DNA from: Pygmaiobacter massiliensis
GTDB lineage: Bacteria; Bacillota; Clostridia; Oscillospirales; Ruminococcaceae
NCBI RefSeq assembly: GCF_900199435.1
Contig: NZ_OAML01000003.1
Span: forward strand, 1,071,166 to 1,135,165
Direction of reading: 5' to 3'
DNA length: 64,000 bases
Positions 31,804-39,875 of this stretch are shown here, one piece after another. The translations under genes and the position numbers were made by a program. Under the pieces are notes generated by a model, which ran no database searches, had not been told where the DNA came from, and worked only from the letters and a program-made list of their open reading frames with translations. Numbering within the stretch: the first letter of the stretch is position 1; every line of letters begins with the position of its first letter.

Positions 31804-33843
31804 TTGATCAAAAAACCAAAGAATTCTGCCGGCATGTATATCATGCTGATTCTTTCGCTGGTGATTATGGCTGTGGTACTGCGTATGCCCTCGGAATATT
31901 CGACGGTAAAGTATTCGCAGATTCTCAGCTACTTCGAGGAGCAGAAAGTCGAAGGATTCACCATTGACGCTGGCAAAAGCCAGTTGACGTTGAAGCTGCA
32001 AAAACCGGATAATAACAGCGATAAAAACGGCAATATCCTTTACAAGGTGCCGTCCGTTGACCTGCTTTATGCAGAAGTTCGCGATGACATCGCTGCTTAT
32101 AATGAGGCAAATCCGGATAGCCCGATGGTGTATGACATTATCCCTGCCACCACCAACTGGTTTATCACCCTGCTGCCGACACTGGGTAGCTTGCTCTTGA
32201 TGGGTGGCCTTTTCTACTTTATGATGCGTCAAAGCGGCGGTGGCGGCGGCATGATGAATGTCGGCAAAGCCAAAGTGAAAGACCAGACAGAAACCGGCCG
32301 ACGCGCTACCTTTGCGGATGTGGCTGGTGCGGACGAAGAAAAGGCTGAGCTGGAAGAGATTGTCGAGTTTTTGAAAACTCCAGGCAAATTTAGCACTTTA
32401 GGTGCGCGTATTCCGCGCGGCGTATTGTTGGTGGGCCCTCCGGGTACCGGTAAAACTTTAATTGCCCGCGCTTGCGCAGGCGAAGCAGGTGTACCGTTCT
32501 ACTCCATCTCCGGCTCTGACTTTGTCGAGATGTATGTCGGTGTCGGTGCTTCCCGTGTACGTGATTTGTTTGATAAAGCAAAGAAAAATGCGCCCTGCAT
32601 TATCTTTATTGATGAGATTGACGCCGTAGGCCGCCAGCGTGGCACAGGCCTTGGCGGTGGGCATGACGAACGTGAGCAGACCCTGAACCAGATGCTGGTT
32701 GAGATGGACGGCTTTACCGCCAACGATGGTGTAATTGTCATTGCTGCAACCAACCGTGCGGATATTCTCGATCGTGCGCTGTTGCGTCCGGGCCGTTTTG
32801 ACCGCCAGATTTATGTTGGCCTGCCGGATGTGCGTGGCCGCGAGCAGATTCTGCGCGTGCACACCCGCAACAAACCGATGGGACCCGACATCAACCTGTC
32901 TACCATTGCAAAAACCACCCCCGGCTTTACCGGTGCGGATTTGGAAAACCTTGTAAACGAGGCAGCGCTGCTTGCTGCACGCCGCGGTAAAAAGGCGATT
33001 ACCCAGTCCGAAATCGAAGAGGCAAGCATTAAGGTTGTCGCCGGCCCGGCGAAAAAGAGCCGCGTCGTGACCGAAAAAGAGCGTAAGCTTACCGCTTACC
33101 ACGAAGGCGGCCACGCCATCGCCACCTATTACAGCCCCACGGGTGACCCGGTGCATACCATCACGATTATCCCGCGCGGAATGGCAGGTGGCTTTACGAT
33201 GAGCCTGCCTGAAAAAGATGTTTCGTTTGACACAAAGCGCCATATGGAGGACGAAATCGTCATTCTGCTGGGCGGCCGTGTTGCCGAGCATTTGGTGCTG
33301 GACGATATTTCGACCGGTGCATCCAACGATTTACAGCGCGCGACTGCAATTGCCCGGGCAATGGTCACCCGCTATGGCTTCTCGGATAAACTGGGCCCCA
33401 TGGTGTACGGTACCGACCCGAGCGAAACCTTCCTGGGCCGTGACTTTAGCCAGGGCCGCAACTACTCTGAAGAGGTTGCTTCTGAGATTGATGCAGAGAT
33501 GCGCGAATTTATTGAAGAGGCATATGCAGAATGCACCAAACTGCTCAGCGAGCATATGGAGCAGTTGCATGTTGTGGCAAATGCTCTGTTGGAGCGTGAG
33601 ACCCTTTCGGGCAGCGAGTTCCGCACCCTGATGACGGGCGGCACCTTGCCCCCGCTGGAGCTGGACGCCTCGAAAGAGCAGCCGAGCGAAGCCGCTGAGG
33701 CGACCGCTACGGAAGTAAGCGAAGCGGCAGAGCAGGAGAGCCCGGCAGCAGAGCCCGCAACCGAGCTGGCAGCGCCCGCAGATGCCGAAGCACCGGCAGC
33801 GCAGCCTGAGGAAACACAGGACGAAGAAAATCACGATATCTAG
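31804..33843 (+). CDS. ftsH: ATP-dependent zinc metalloprotease FtsH
   Basis: 679-residue membrane AAA protease that degrades misfolded and regulatory proteins. Two membrane helices (about 11-28 and 118-138) flank an extracytoplasmic domain. The AAA domain has Walker A GPPGTGKT (about 217), Walker [10 protein letters not shown] and the second region of homology with RPGRFDR. The zinc site HEGGH is near residue 438, with the third ligand Asp in [13 protein letters not shown]-terminal tail of about 65 residues made of Ala, Glu and Pro looks disordered. The start is TTG at 31804 with GGAG 11 bases upstream. A strong terminator ends the operon. Confidence 0.96.
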   Translation: MIKKPKNSAGMYIMLILSLVIMAVVLRMPSEYSTVKYSQILSYFEEQKVEGFTIDAGKSQLTLKLQKPDNNSDKNGNILYKVPSVDLLYAEVRDDIAAYNEANPDSPMVYDIIPATTNWFITLLPTLGSLLLMGGLFYFMMRQSGGGGGMMNVGKAKVKDQTETGRRATFADVAGADEEKAELEEIVEFLKTPGKFSTLGARIPRGVLLVGPPGTGKTLIARACAGEAGVPFYSISGSDFVEMYVGVGASRVRDLFDKAKKNAPCIIFIDEIDAVGRQRGTGLGGGHDEREQTLNQMLVEMDGFTANDGVIVIAATNRADILDRALLRPGRFDRQIYVGLPDVRGREQILRVHTRNKPMGPDINLSTIAKTTPGFTGADLENLVNEAALLAARRGKKAITQSEIEEASIKVVAGPAKKSRVVTEKERKLTAYHEGGHAIATYYSPTGDPVHTITIIPRGMAGGFTMSLPEKDVSFDTKRHMEDEIVILLGGRVAEHLVLDDISTGASNDLQRATAIARAMVTRYGFSDKLGPMVYGTDPSETFLGRDFSQGRNYSEEVASEIDAEMREFIEEAYAECTKLLSEHMEQLHVVANALLERETLSGSEFRTLMTGGTLPPLELDASKEQPSEAAEATATEVSEAAEQESPAAEPATELAAPADAEAPAAQPEETQDEENHDI

Positions 33844-33855
33844 AAAGATTCTCGT

Positions 33856-33896
33856 GGCAGACAGTATGTTGAAGAAAACATACTGTCTGCTTTTTT
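33856..33896 (+). terminator. intrinsic terminator after ftsH
   Basis: Arms GCAGACAGTATGTT and AACATACTGTCTGC (perfect, 14 bp) around GAAGAA, followed by TTTTTT. Confidence 0.95.
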
Positions 33897-33985
33897 GTCA
33901 CTGCATAAGTACCACGTAACCGGAAATAACAAAAATAAGTGAGAAAAATTGGTTACGAGCGAAGCACAATATCTTTGGTGCCGCC

Positions 33986-34015
33986 TTGACAAAGCCACAA
34001 CGAAAAGTGTTTAAT
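33986..34015 (+). promoter_or_regulatory. promoter of the parE-like/parC-like operon
   Basis: Consensus TTGACA at 33986-33991 and TTTAAT at 34010-34015, 18-base spacing. Confidence 0.6.
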
Positions 34016-34025
34016 AATAAGAAGT

Positions 34026-34044
34026 AAGGGTGCAGTGCACCCTT
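34026..34044. promoter_or_regulatory. perfect inverted repeat in the topoisomerase leader
   Basis: AAGGGTGCA-G-TGCACCCTT, two perfect 9-base arms around one base, just downstream of the predicted start. It could be an operator, or an RNA hairpin near the 5' end. Confidence 0.5.
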
Positions 34045-34069
34045 TTCAATTCAGATTCTGGAGGCAAAG

Positions 34070-36052
34070 ATGCCAAAAAAACAACAAGCTTATAATGATG
34101 AGAGCATCTCCAGCCTAAAAGGTGCTGACCGGGTACGGTTACGCCCAGGCGTTATTTTTGGCTCTGACGGATTGGAAGGCTGCGAACACGCGGTGTTCGA
34201 GATTCTTTCCAACGCGATTGACGAAGCCCGCGAAGGCTATGGCGATCGCATTGTCGTTACCAAATATAAAGATGGCTCCATCGAGGTACAAGACTACGGC
34301 CGGGGCATCCCGGTAGAATACAACAAAAACGAAGAACGCTATAACTGGGAGCTGCTGTTCTGCGAAATGTATGCAGGTGGCAAGTATGACAAAGGCGATG
34401 GCAACAACTATGGCTATTCTTTGGGGCTCAATGGCCTTGGCCTTTGTGCCACCCAGTACGCTTCGCGTTGGCTGAAAGCGGATATCTACCGTGATGGCAT
34501 GCACTATCACCTCGATTTTGAGCGCGGTGAAAATGTGGGTGGGCTGCAAAAAGAGCCTACCCGCCAAAAGCGGACAGGCACCTGCATTCGCTGGCTGCCG
34601 GATGCGGAGGTATTTACCGATACCCACATCCCCGCAGATTACTTTCTTGACGTAATGAAACGTCAGTCAGTTGTCAACGCTGGTATCCAGTTTATCTTTA
34701 ATGATGAATCTCAGGATCCAGCATCCACTACCGAGTTTTGCTATGAGCACGGCATTGCGGACTATGTAGCCGAACTTGCAGGGGAGGATGGAATGACTCC
34801 GGTCATTTTCCGTGAATCCGAAACAATGGCGCGCGACCGTGATGATAAACCGGAATACAAAGTGAAGATGAGCGCTGCTTTTTGTTTTTCGAACAAGCGT
34901 CAGCTGCTGGAATATTATCATAACTCCAGCTGGCTGGAGCATGGCGGCAGCCCGGACCGCGCGGTAAAAACTGCGTTTGTAGGGCAGATTAACGCTTACT
35001 TGAAAAGCAAAAATATGTACAAAAAAGGTGAGAGCACCATTACTTTTACCGATGTACAGGATTGCTTGATGTACGTTTCCAGTGGCTTTTCTACCGAGAC
35101 AAGCTACGAGAACCAGACCAAAAAAGCGATTACCAACCGCGGCATTGCCACTGCAATGACCGAGTTTTTGAAGCATACACTTGAAGTTTACTTTATTGAA
35201 AACCCGGACGAAGCGCAAAAGGTGTGCAGCCAGGTTCTCATCAACAAGCAAAGCCGTGAGCATGCAGAAAAGACCCGTCAGTCCATTAAAAAGACGATGA
35301 CGAGTCAGCTCGACATTGCAAACCGCGTGGCGAAGTTTGTCGATTGCCGCACCAAAGATATGTCTCGCCGCGAAGTTTACATCGTGGAGGGCGATTCTGC
35401 TCTTGGCGCCTGCAAAACCAGCCGCGATTCTGAGTTTCAGGCCATCATGCCGGTACGTGGTAAAATCCTGAACTGTTTGAAATCAGATTACGACCGCATT
35501 TTTAAAAGCGATATTATCACCGACCTTGTAAAGGTGCTGGGCTGCGGCGTAGAGCTGCACGGCAAAGCAAAAAAAGAACTTTCGAGCTTTGATTTGGCCA
35601 ATCTGCGCTGGAACAAAGTCATCATTTGTACCGATGCTGACGTTGACGGTTATCAGATTCGAACACTTATCTTGACGATGATTTACCGCTTGATGCCGAC
35701 CCTGATTGAAGAAGGCTTTGTGTTTATTGCAGAATCTCCGCTGTATGAGATAGAAAGCAAAGGGAAAACCTACTTTGCCTACACCGAGCCGGAAAAAACT
35801 TCGATTATGAACCGCATCGGCAAGGATAAATACACAATTCAGCGTTCTAAAGGTCTTGGCGAAAATGAGCCGGACATGATGTGGCTGACAACAATGAACC
35901 CTGAAACCCGGCGCCTGATTAAGGTAACGCCGGATGATGCGGCACGCACGGCCCAAGTATTCGACTTGTTGCTTGGCGATAACCTGGAGGGGCGTAAAGA
36001 ACATATTGCAAACCACGGCTACGAATACCTGGACGATCTCGATGTATCCTAG
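34070..36052 (+). CDS. divergent type IIA topoisomerase subunit B (ParE/GyrB-like)
   Basis: 660-residue ATPase/Toprim subunit. The GHKL ATPase motifs are EILSNAIDEA (about 42-51), QDYGRGIPV and LGLNGLGL. The transducer domain follows. The Toprim domain has EGDSALGACK (about 443), the metal-binding DADVDG (about 523) and QRSKGLGE near the end. Several positions differ from classical GyrB/ParE, for instance SNAIDE for DNSIDE and EGDSALGAC for EGDSAGGSA. This indicates the second, divergent topoisomerase IV-type enzyme found in many clostridia. GGAGG precedes the ATG. The A subunit follows 76 bases downstream. Decatenation is the expected role; this is inference. Confidence 0.88.
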   Translation: MPKKQQAYNDESISSLKGADRVRLRPGVIFGSDGLEGCEHAVFEILSNAIDEAREGYGDRIVVTKYKDGSIEVQDYGRGIPVEYNKNEERYNWELLFCEMYAGGKYDKGDGNNYGYSLGLNGLGLCATQYASRWLKADIYRDGMHYHLDFERGENVGGLQKEPTRQKRTGTCIRWLPDAEVFTDTHIPADYFLDVMKRQSVVNAGIQFIFNDESQDPASTTEFCYEHGIADYVAELAGEDGMTPVIFRESETMARDRDDKPEYKVKMSAAFCFSNKRQLLEYYHNSSWLEHGGSPDRAVKTAFVGQINAYLKSKNMYKKGESTITFTDVQDCLMYVSSGFSTETSYENQTKKAITNRGIATAMTEFLKHTLEVYFIENPDEAQKVCSQVLINKQSREHAEKTRQSIKKTMTSQLDIANRVAKFVDCRTKDMSRREVYIVEGDSALGACKTSRDSEFQAIMPVRGKILNCLKSDYDRIFKSDIITDLVKVLGCGVELHGKAKKELSSFDLANLRWNKVIICTDADVDGYQIRTLILTMIYRLMPTLIEEGFVFIAESPLYEIESKGKTYFAYTEPEKTSIMNRIGKDKYTIQRSKGLGENEPDMMWLTTMNPETRRLIKVTPDDAARTAQVFDLLLGDNLEGRKEHIANHGYEYLDDLDVS

Positions 36053-36128
36053 CCCAGCCGCCGCAGCCTGCGGCAAAAACGAAATTCTGTGCCTGGCTTC
36101 AGGTGCGGAAGAAAGGCGAAATTGACCG

Positions 36129-38375
36129 ATGGCAAAAAAGAAAGCTCAAAAAAATATCCTGCATCGCCCTCAGCTTGGCGATGATGTCGAGATACTGGAT
36201 GCGGGCGTCGTGGTAGAAACCCCGATTACGCAAACGCTGGAAACAAACTATATGCCCTACGCAATGAGCGTTATCGTTTCTCGTGCGCTGCCTGAAATCG
36301 ACGGCTTTAAGCCCGCGCACCGTAAGCTGCTTTACACGATGTATGAGATGAACTTGCTGAAAGGCAACCGCACCAAATCTGCAAACATTGTAGGTAGCAC
36401 GATGCACCTGAACCCCCATGGCGACCAGGCTATTTATGATACGATGGTCCGCCTGGCGCGCGGCAATGAAAGTTTGCTGGTGCCGTATGTATCCAGCAAA
36501 GGTAACTTTGGTAAGGCTTATTCGCGCGATATGGCCTGCGCTGCTTCCCGTTACACCGAAGCGAAGCTGGAACCCATCTGCGCGGAACTATTTGCGGATA
36601 TTGATAAGGAAACTGTCGATTTTGTAGACAACTACGACTCCACAACTACCGAGCCGACGTTGCTGCCGGTAAGCTTTCCGACGATTCTTTGTAATAATAC
36701 GCTTGGCATTGCGGTCGGCATGGCATCTAACATCTGCTCGTTTAACTTAGACGAGCTTTGTGAAACGACGATTGCTTTGCTGCGCGATGAAAAGCATGAA
36801 ATTATCTCTACACTGAAAGCACCGGACTTTGTGGGCGGCGGCTATCTGTTGTACGATGAGGCGGCGCTGCGTAAAATTTATGATACCGGCCGCGGTGCAG
36901 TGCGTATGCGCGCAAAATATGTGTATGTCAAAGAAAACAATATGATTGAGATTTCCCAGATTCCGCCGACCACAACGGTAGAAGCAATCATGGATAAAAT
37001 CGCAGAACTCGTAAAATCGGGACGCATCCGGGAAATCAGCGATATGCGCGACGAAACCGACCTCGGCGGTTTGAAGCTTACGCTTGACCTCAAGCGCGGG
37101 CAGGACCCCGAAAAGCTGATGACACGACTGTTTAAGCTTACTCCGTTGGAGGATAGCTTTAACTGCAACTTCAACATCCTCGTCGGTGGGCAGCCGCGCG
37201 TTATGGGCGTGCGCGAAATTCTGACCGAGTGGAGCGCGTTCCGCACCGAATGTGTGCGCCGCCGCACTTATTATGACCTGACCGGGAAAGAAAAACGACT
37301 GCACTTGCTGCGCGGCCTGAAAGCCATTTTGCTGGATATTGATAAAGCGGTGCGCATTGTACGCGAAACCGAAGAAGAGAGCGAAGTGGTGCCGAACCTA
37401 ATGATTGGGTTTGGCATTGATAAAGTTCAGGGCGAATATGTTGCAGAAATTAAACTACGTCACCTCAATCGTGAATATATCTTAAGAAGAACCGAAGAAA
37501 TCTCCTCGCTGGAAGATGACATTGCCGACCTGCGAGAGATTTTGGAAAAGCCGGCCCGCATCAAAAAAATCATCATTGCAGAGCTGCAGGAAGTACGCAA
37601 AAAGTACGGCCAGCCGCGCCGCACTGAGATTTTGTACGAAATCCCCGGTGGGGCAGACGATGAGGACGGCGCCGAAGAGATGCCTGACTATCCCGTTACT
37701 GTTTTTTACACCGAAGAAGGTTACTTTAAAAAGATCACCCCGCAGTCTTTGCGCATGAGCAATGAGCAAAAGCTGAAAGAGGGCGACGCGCTGCGCTGCC
37801 AGATTGAAACAAAAAACAACGTAAACCTTTTGTTCTTCACAAACAAAGCGCAAGTATATAAGTGCCGTGCGGGTGAGTTTGACGATACCAAAGCCAGTGT
37901 GCTGGGCGAATACATTCCGGCACGCATGGGTATGGAAGATGGAGAACTGCCGCTTTACATGGCGCTGACCGAAGATTTTAAAGGTTATATGGTCTTCTTC
38001 TTTGAAAATGGCAAGGCGGCAAAAATCCCTATGGAAAGCTACCAGACAAAGCAGAACCGCCGTAAACTGCTGGCGGCCTTTAATGATAAGTCGCCGGTGG
38101 TGCATATGGAATATTTGCCGGAGGAAGCGGAGCTTGCCGTAACTACCAGTGCCGGCCGTATGCTGCTGGTGCACTCTACTCAAATTCCTGAAAAAGCGAC
38201 CCGCACCACTGTGGGTGTAGCAGTTGTCACTTTAAAGAAAAACGTACGCATCGAAAGCGTGCGCAGAGCAGATATGCTCGAGCTTTCAGACCCGCATCGT
38301 TACCGCGTGCGCACGCTGCCTGCCACAGGCGCACTGGTAAAAGCAGATGATATTGCGGAGCAAATCTCGTTTTAA
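36129..38375 (+). CDS. divergent type IIA topoisomerase subunit A (ParC/GyrA-like)
   Basis: 748-residue DNA cleavage subunit. The winged-helix/tower region shows ALPEIDGFKPAHRKLLY (about 53-69), the NPHGDQAIYD motif (95-104) and the catalytic Tyr in AASRYTE (Tyr142). A coiled coil (about 440-490) is followed by a beta-propeller-type C-terminal domain without a GyrA box (QRRGGKG), so the enzyme is more like topoisomerase IV than gyrase. The position matching Ser83 of E. coli GyrA, which contacts quinolones, is Gln100; the Asp87 equivalent is Asp104. The Shine-Dalgarno is weak (AAAGGCG). It pairs with the upstream B subunit. Confidence 0.88.
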   Translation: MAKKKAQKNILHRPQLGDDVEILDAGVVVETPITQTLETNYMPYAMSVIVSRALPEIDGFKPAHRKLLYTMYEMNLLKGNRTKSANIVGSTMHLNPHGDQAIYDTMVRLARGNESLLVPYVSSKGNFGKAYSRDMACAASRYTEAKLEPICAELFADIDKETVDFVDNYDSTTTEPTLLPVSFPTILCNNTLGIAVGMASNICSFNLDELCETTIALLRDEKHEIISTLKAPDFVGGGYLLYDEAALRKIYDTGRGAVRMRAKYVYVKENNMIEISQIPPTTTVEAIMDKIAELVKSGRIREISDMRDETDLGGLKLTLDLKRGQDPEKLMTRLFKLTPLEDSFNCNFNILVGGQPRVMGVREILTEWSAFRTECVRRRTYYDLTGKEKRLHLLRGLKAILLDIDKAVRIVRETEEESEVVPNLMIGFGIDKVQGEYVAEIKLRHLNREYILRRTEEISSLEDDIADLREILEKPARIKKIIIAELQEVRKKYGQPRRTEILYEIPGGADDEDGAEEMPDYPVTVFYTEEGYFKKITPQSLRMSNEQKLKEGDALRCQIETKNNVNLLFFTNKAQVYKCRAGEFDDTKASVLGEYIPARMGMEDGELPLYMALTEDFKGYMVFFFENGKAAKIPMESYQTKQNRRKLLAAFNDKSPVVHMEYLPEEAELAVTTSAGRMLLVHSTQIPEKATRTTVGVAVVTLKKNVRIESVRRADMLELSDPHRYRVRTLPATGALVKADDIAEQISF

Positions 38376-38392
38376 GTAAACCAACGATTAAA

Positions 38393-38421
38393 ACCCGGCG
38401 TGGTGTGTGACTGCGCCGGGT
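38393..38421 (+). repeat. hairpin between the topoisomerase and zinc-ribbon genes
   Basis: Arms ACCCGGCG and CGCCGGGT around 13 bases. No T run follows, so it is not an ordinary terminator; it may end or stabilise the topoisomerase message. Confidence 0.5.
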
Positions 38422-38439
38422 ATGTGAGGGGGATTTATT

Positions 38440-39027
38440 ATGAAATGCACGAAATGTGGCACCGAAAACCCGCAGGGCAGCCAGTTCTGCCAGCAGTGCG
38501 GAGCACGCCTCGAAGATGAATTTGCTGCGCAGAATGGCGCTGGTACTTCACCAAGCGGCCAGGCAGCGGGTCTATCTGAAGACGAGATTGCTTTTATTGG
38601 AGTGAAACAGGACTATTACCAGTATTCTTTCTTTAAAATGCGTACAACCAACAACAAGGTTTCGTGGAACTGGTGTGCTTTCTTTGTTTTCCCGTATTGG
38701 GCAGTTTATCGTAAGATGTACAAAGAAGCTGTCATTTACATAGTCGGTACCTGGGGCCTGCGGATTTTACTGAACAGCGTTTACCCTGGGTTCGTGATTG
38801 AACTGTTGGCAGGCTTGTTTGGCAACTGGCTTTATATGCGACATGTGGATACTCACACGATTGCTGCAAGTGGAATGCCACAACTAGAGAAAGAAGCATA
38901 CTTTGCTAAATTTGGCGGGGTGTCCTCTGCAAACGTCTGGATTTTGCTGGCTATTACGGTTGGTGCCTCGATTATATGGGGCATTATTGCCGGTATGTTC
39001 TTTGGCTTTTTCTCGATGCTTTATTAA
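38440..39027 (+). CDS. zinc-ribbon membrane protein, DUF2628-like
   Basis: 195 residues. An N-terminal zinc ribbon (CTKCGTENPQGSQFCQQCG, two CxxC pairs, residues 3-21) is joined by a linker to a membrane domain with about four hydrophobic segments. Aromatic-rich motifs (KVSWNWCAFFVFPYWAVYRK, near 73-92) resemble the DUF2628 family, whose function is unknown. GAGGGGGA precedes the ATG. It lies 64 bases after the topoisomerase genes and ends at its own terminator, so co-transcription with them is possible but unproven. Confidence 0.8.
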   Translation: MKCTKCGTENPQGSQFCQQCGARLEDEFAAQNGAGTSPSGQAAGLSEDEIAFIGVKQDYYQYSFFKMRTTNNKVSWNWCAFFVFPYWAVYRKMYKEAVIYIVGTWGLRILLNSVYPGFVIELLAGLFGNWLYMRHVDTHTIAASGMPQLEKEAYFAKFGGVSSANVWILLAITVGASIIWGIIAGMFFGFFSMLY

Positions 39028-39046
39028 TTAACAATAGGCAAAACAA

Positions 39047-39073
39047 AACGCCCGGATTATCTCCGGGCGTTTA
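39047..39073 (+). terminator. intrinsic terminator after the zinc-ribbon gene
   Basis: Arms AAACGCCCGG and CCGGGCGTTT around ATTATCT. The T run is short. Confidence 0.8.
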
Positions 39074-39081
39074 TAACATCA

Positions 39082-39125
39082 GCAGCACTGCGGTTTACTC
39101 AAGATACGACAATTCGCAGTGCTGC
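39082..39125. repeat. perfect 11-bp inverted repeat
   Basis: Arms GCAGCACTGCG (39082-39092) and CGCAGTGCTGC (39115-39125), 22 bases apart, with no T run. It lies in non-coding DNA between a terminator and the secG promoter. Confidence 0.6.
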
Positions 39126-39266
39126 GTACTGTGTAAAATAAGTATTCCGTTTTCGTACCGTGTGTTATGGTGGTAGTATAGCACGGGACGGCGGCATTAT
39201 TACTTTTTTTGATTGCTATTTTATGGCGGCGGTGGATAGCATAACCAATAGAAATTCGCAAATCTA

Positions 39267-39295
39267 TTGCTTTTCATACAAGAGTATGTTACACT
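39267..39295 (+). promoter_or_regulatory. promoter of secG
   Basis: TTGCTT at 39267-39272 and TACACT at 39290-39295, 17-base spacing. Confidence 0.55.
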
Positions 39296-39351
39296 AAATA
39301 TTGCTTATGGTGTAGGCAAAGCCCTGTCACCTAACTTTAGGAGGTTCAAAC

Positions 39352-39600
39352 ATGAGTGTTTTAGAGATTGTTGGCGGCGTTTTGTTGATCGCAAGCAGCC
39401 TGATTATCATCGTGATGGTCATGATGCAGGAATCTAAAGGCAAAGGCCTTTCCGGTGCAATCGGCGGTGGCGAAACCCAGATGACCGAAGCCCGGACGCG
39501 CACCACGGATGCGCTCCTTGCAAAATACACCAAAGTAGCTGCCATTGTTTTCTTTGTTGTAACCCTGGCGGTTAGCTTATTTAGCGTATTTGGCAAATAA
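39352..39600 (+). CDS. secG: preprotein translocase subunit SecG
   Basis: 82-residue subunit of the SecYEG channel. Two membrane helices (about 3-24 and 57-78) flank the conserved cytoplasmic loop MMQESKGKGLSGAIGGG. AGGAGG lies 7 bases before the ATG. It is followed by a terminator and then rnr, a common Firmicute neighbour of secG. Confidence 0.95.
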   Translation: MSVLEIVGGVLLIASSLIIIVMVMMQESKGKGLSGAIGGGETQMTEARTRTTDALLAKYTKVAAIVFFVVTLAVSLFSVFGK

Positions 39601-39614
39601 TCAAATGCTTAAAG

Positions 39615-39641
39615 TCCCGCCCTTGCCGGCGGGATTTTTTT
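39615..39641 (+). terminator. intrinsic terminator after secG
   Basis: Arms TCCCGCC and GGCGGGA around CTTGCC, then TTTTTTT. Confidence 0.88.
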
Positions 39642-39685
39642 ACATTGATTTTTAGGAAAAAATTGGCAGTAATAAACGACAGCCT

Positions 39686-39715
39686 TTGGTTTTCTTGAGC
39701 TAATTGGGTTAAAAT
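39686..39715 (+). promoter_or_regulatory. candidate promoter of rnr
   Basis: TTGGTT at 39686-39691 and TAAAAT at 39710-39715, 18-base spacing. Moderate match. Confidence 0.4.
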
Positions 39716-39748
39716 AAAAGAAAAAGGAAGATTGGAAGAAGTGTAATA

Positions 39749-39875
39749 TTCGGCTTGCAGGCCGAAAGCCGCGAAAGCGGAGGGAAAACTGCCTCGCGAC
39801 AGCGCAGGTCGTTTGCGTTGCGTAAAGGCTGCAAAGCCACAGTGCGCAATACCCGGAAAGGAAACGGAAATTAGT
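39749..39875 (+). promoter_or_regulatory. structured 5' leader of rnr
   Basis: Consecutive stems: TTCGGC/GCCGAA (39749-39766), CCGC-GAAA-GCGG with a GNRA loop (39769-39780), CTG..CGC/GCG-CAG (39789-39807), and TTGCG...CGCAA enclosing GGCT-GCAA-AGCC (39818-39849). This density of stems is unlike a plain leader. I match it to no known riboswitch class. Confidence 0.45.

Larger units (their letters stand above)
39028..39351. other. intergenic region before secG
   Basis: 324 bases. It holds a terminator (39047-39073), a perfect 11-bp inverted repeat (39082-39125) and the secG promoter. No gene supported. Confidence 0.6.

Noticed and set aside
39749-39875. c-di-GMP (GEMM) riboswitch in the rnr leader
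   Set aside because: Only the GCAAAGCC string is shared; the conserved GG-CAAACC part and tetraloop-receptor arrangement are missing.
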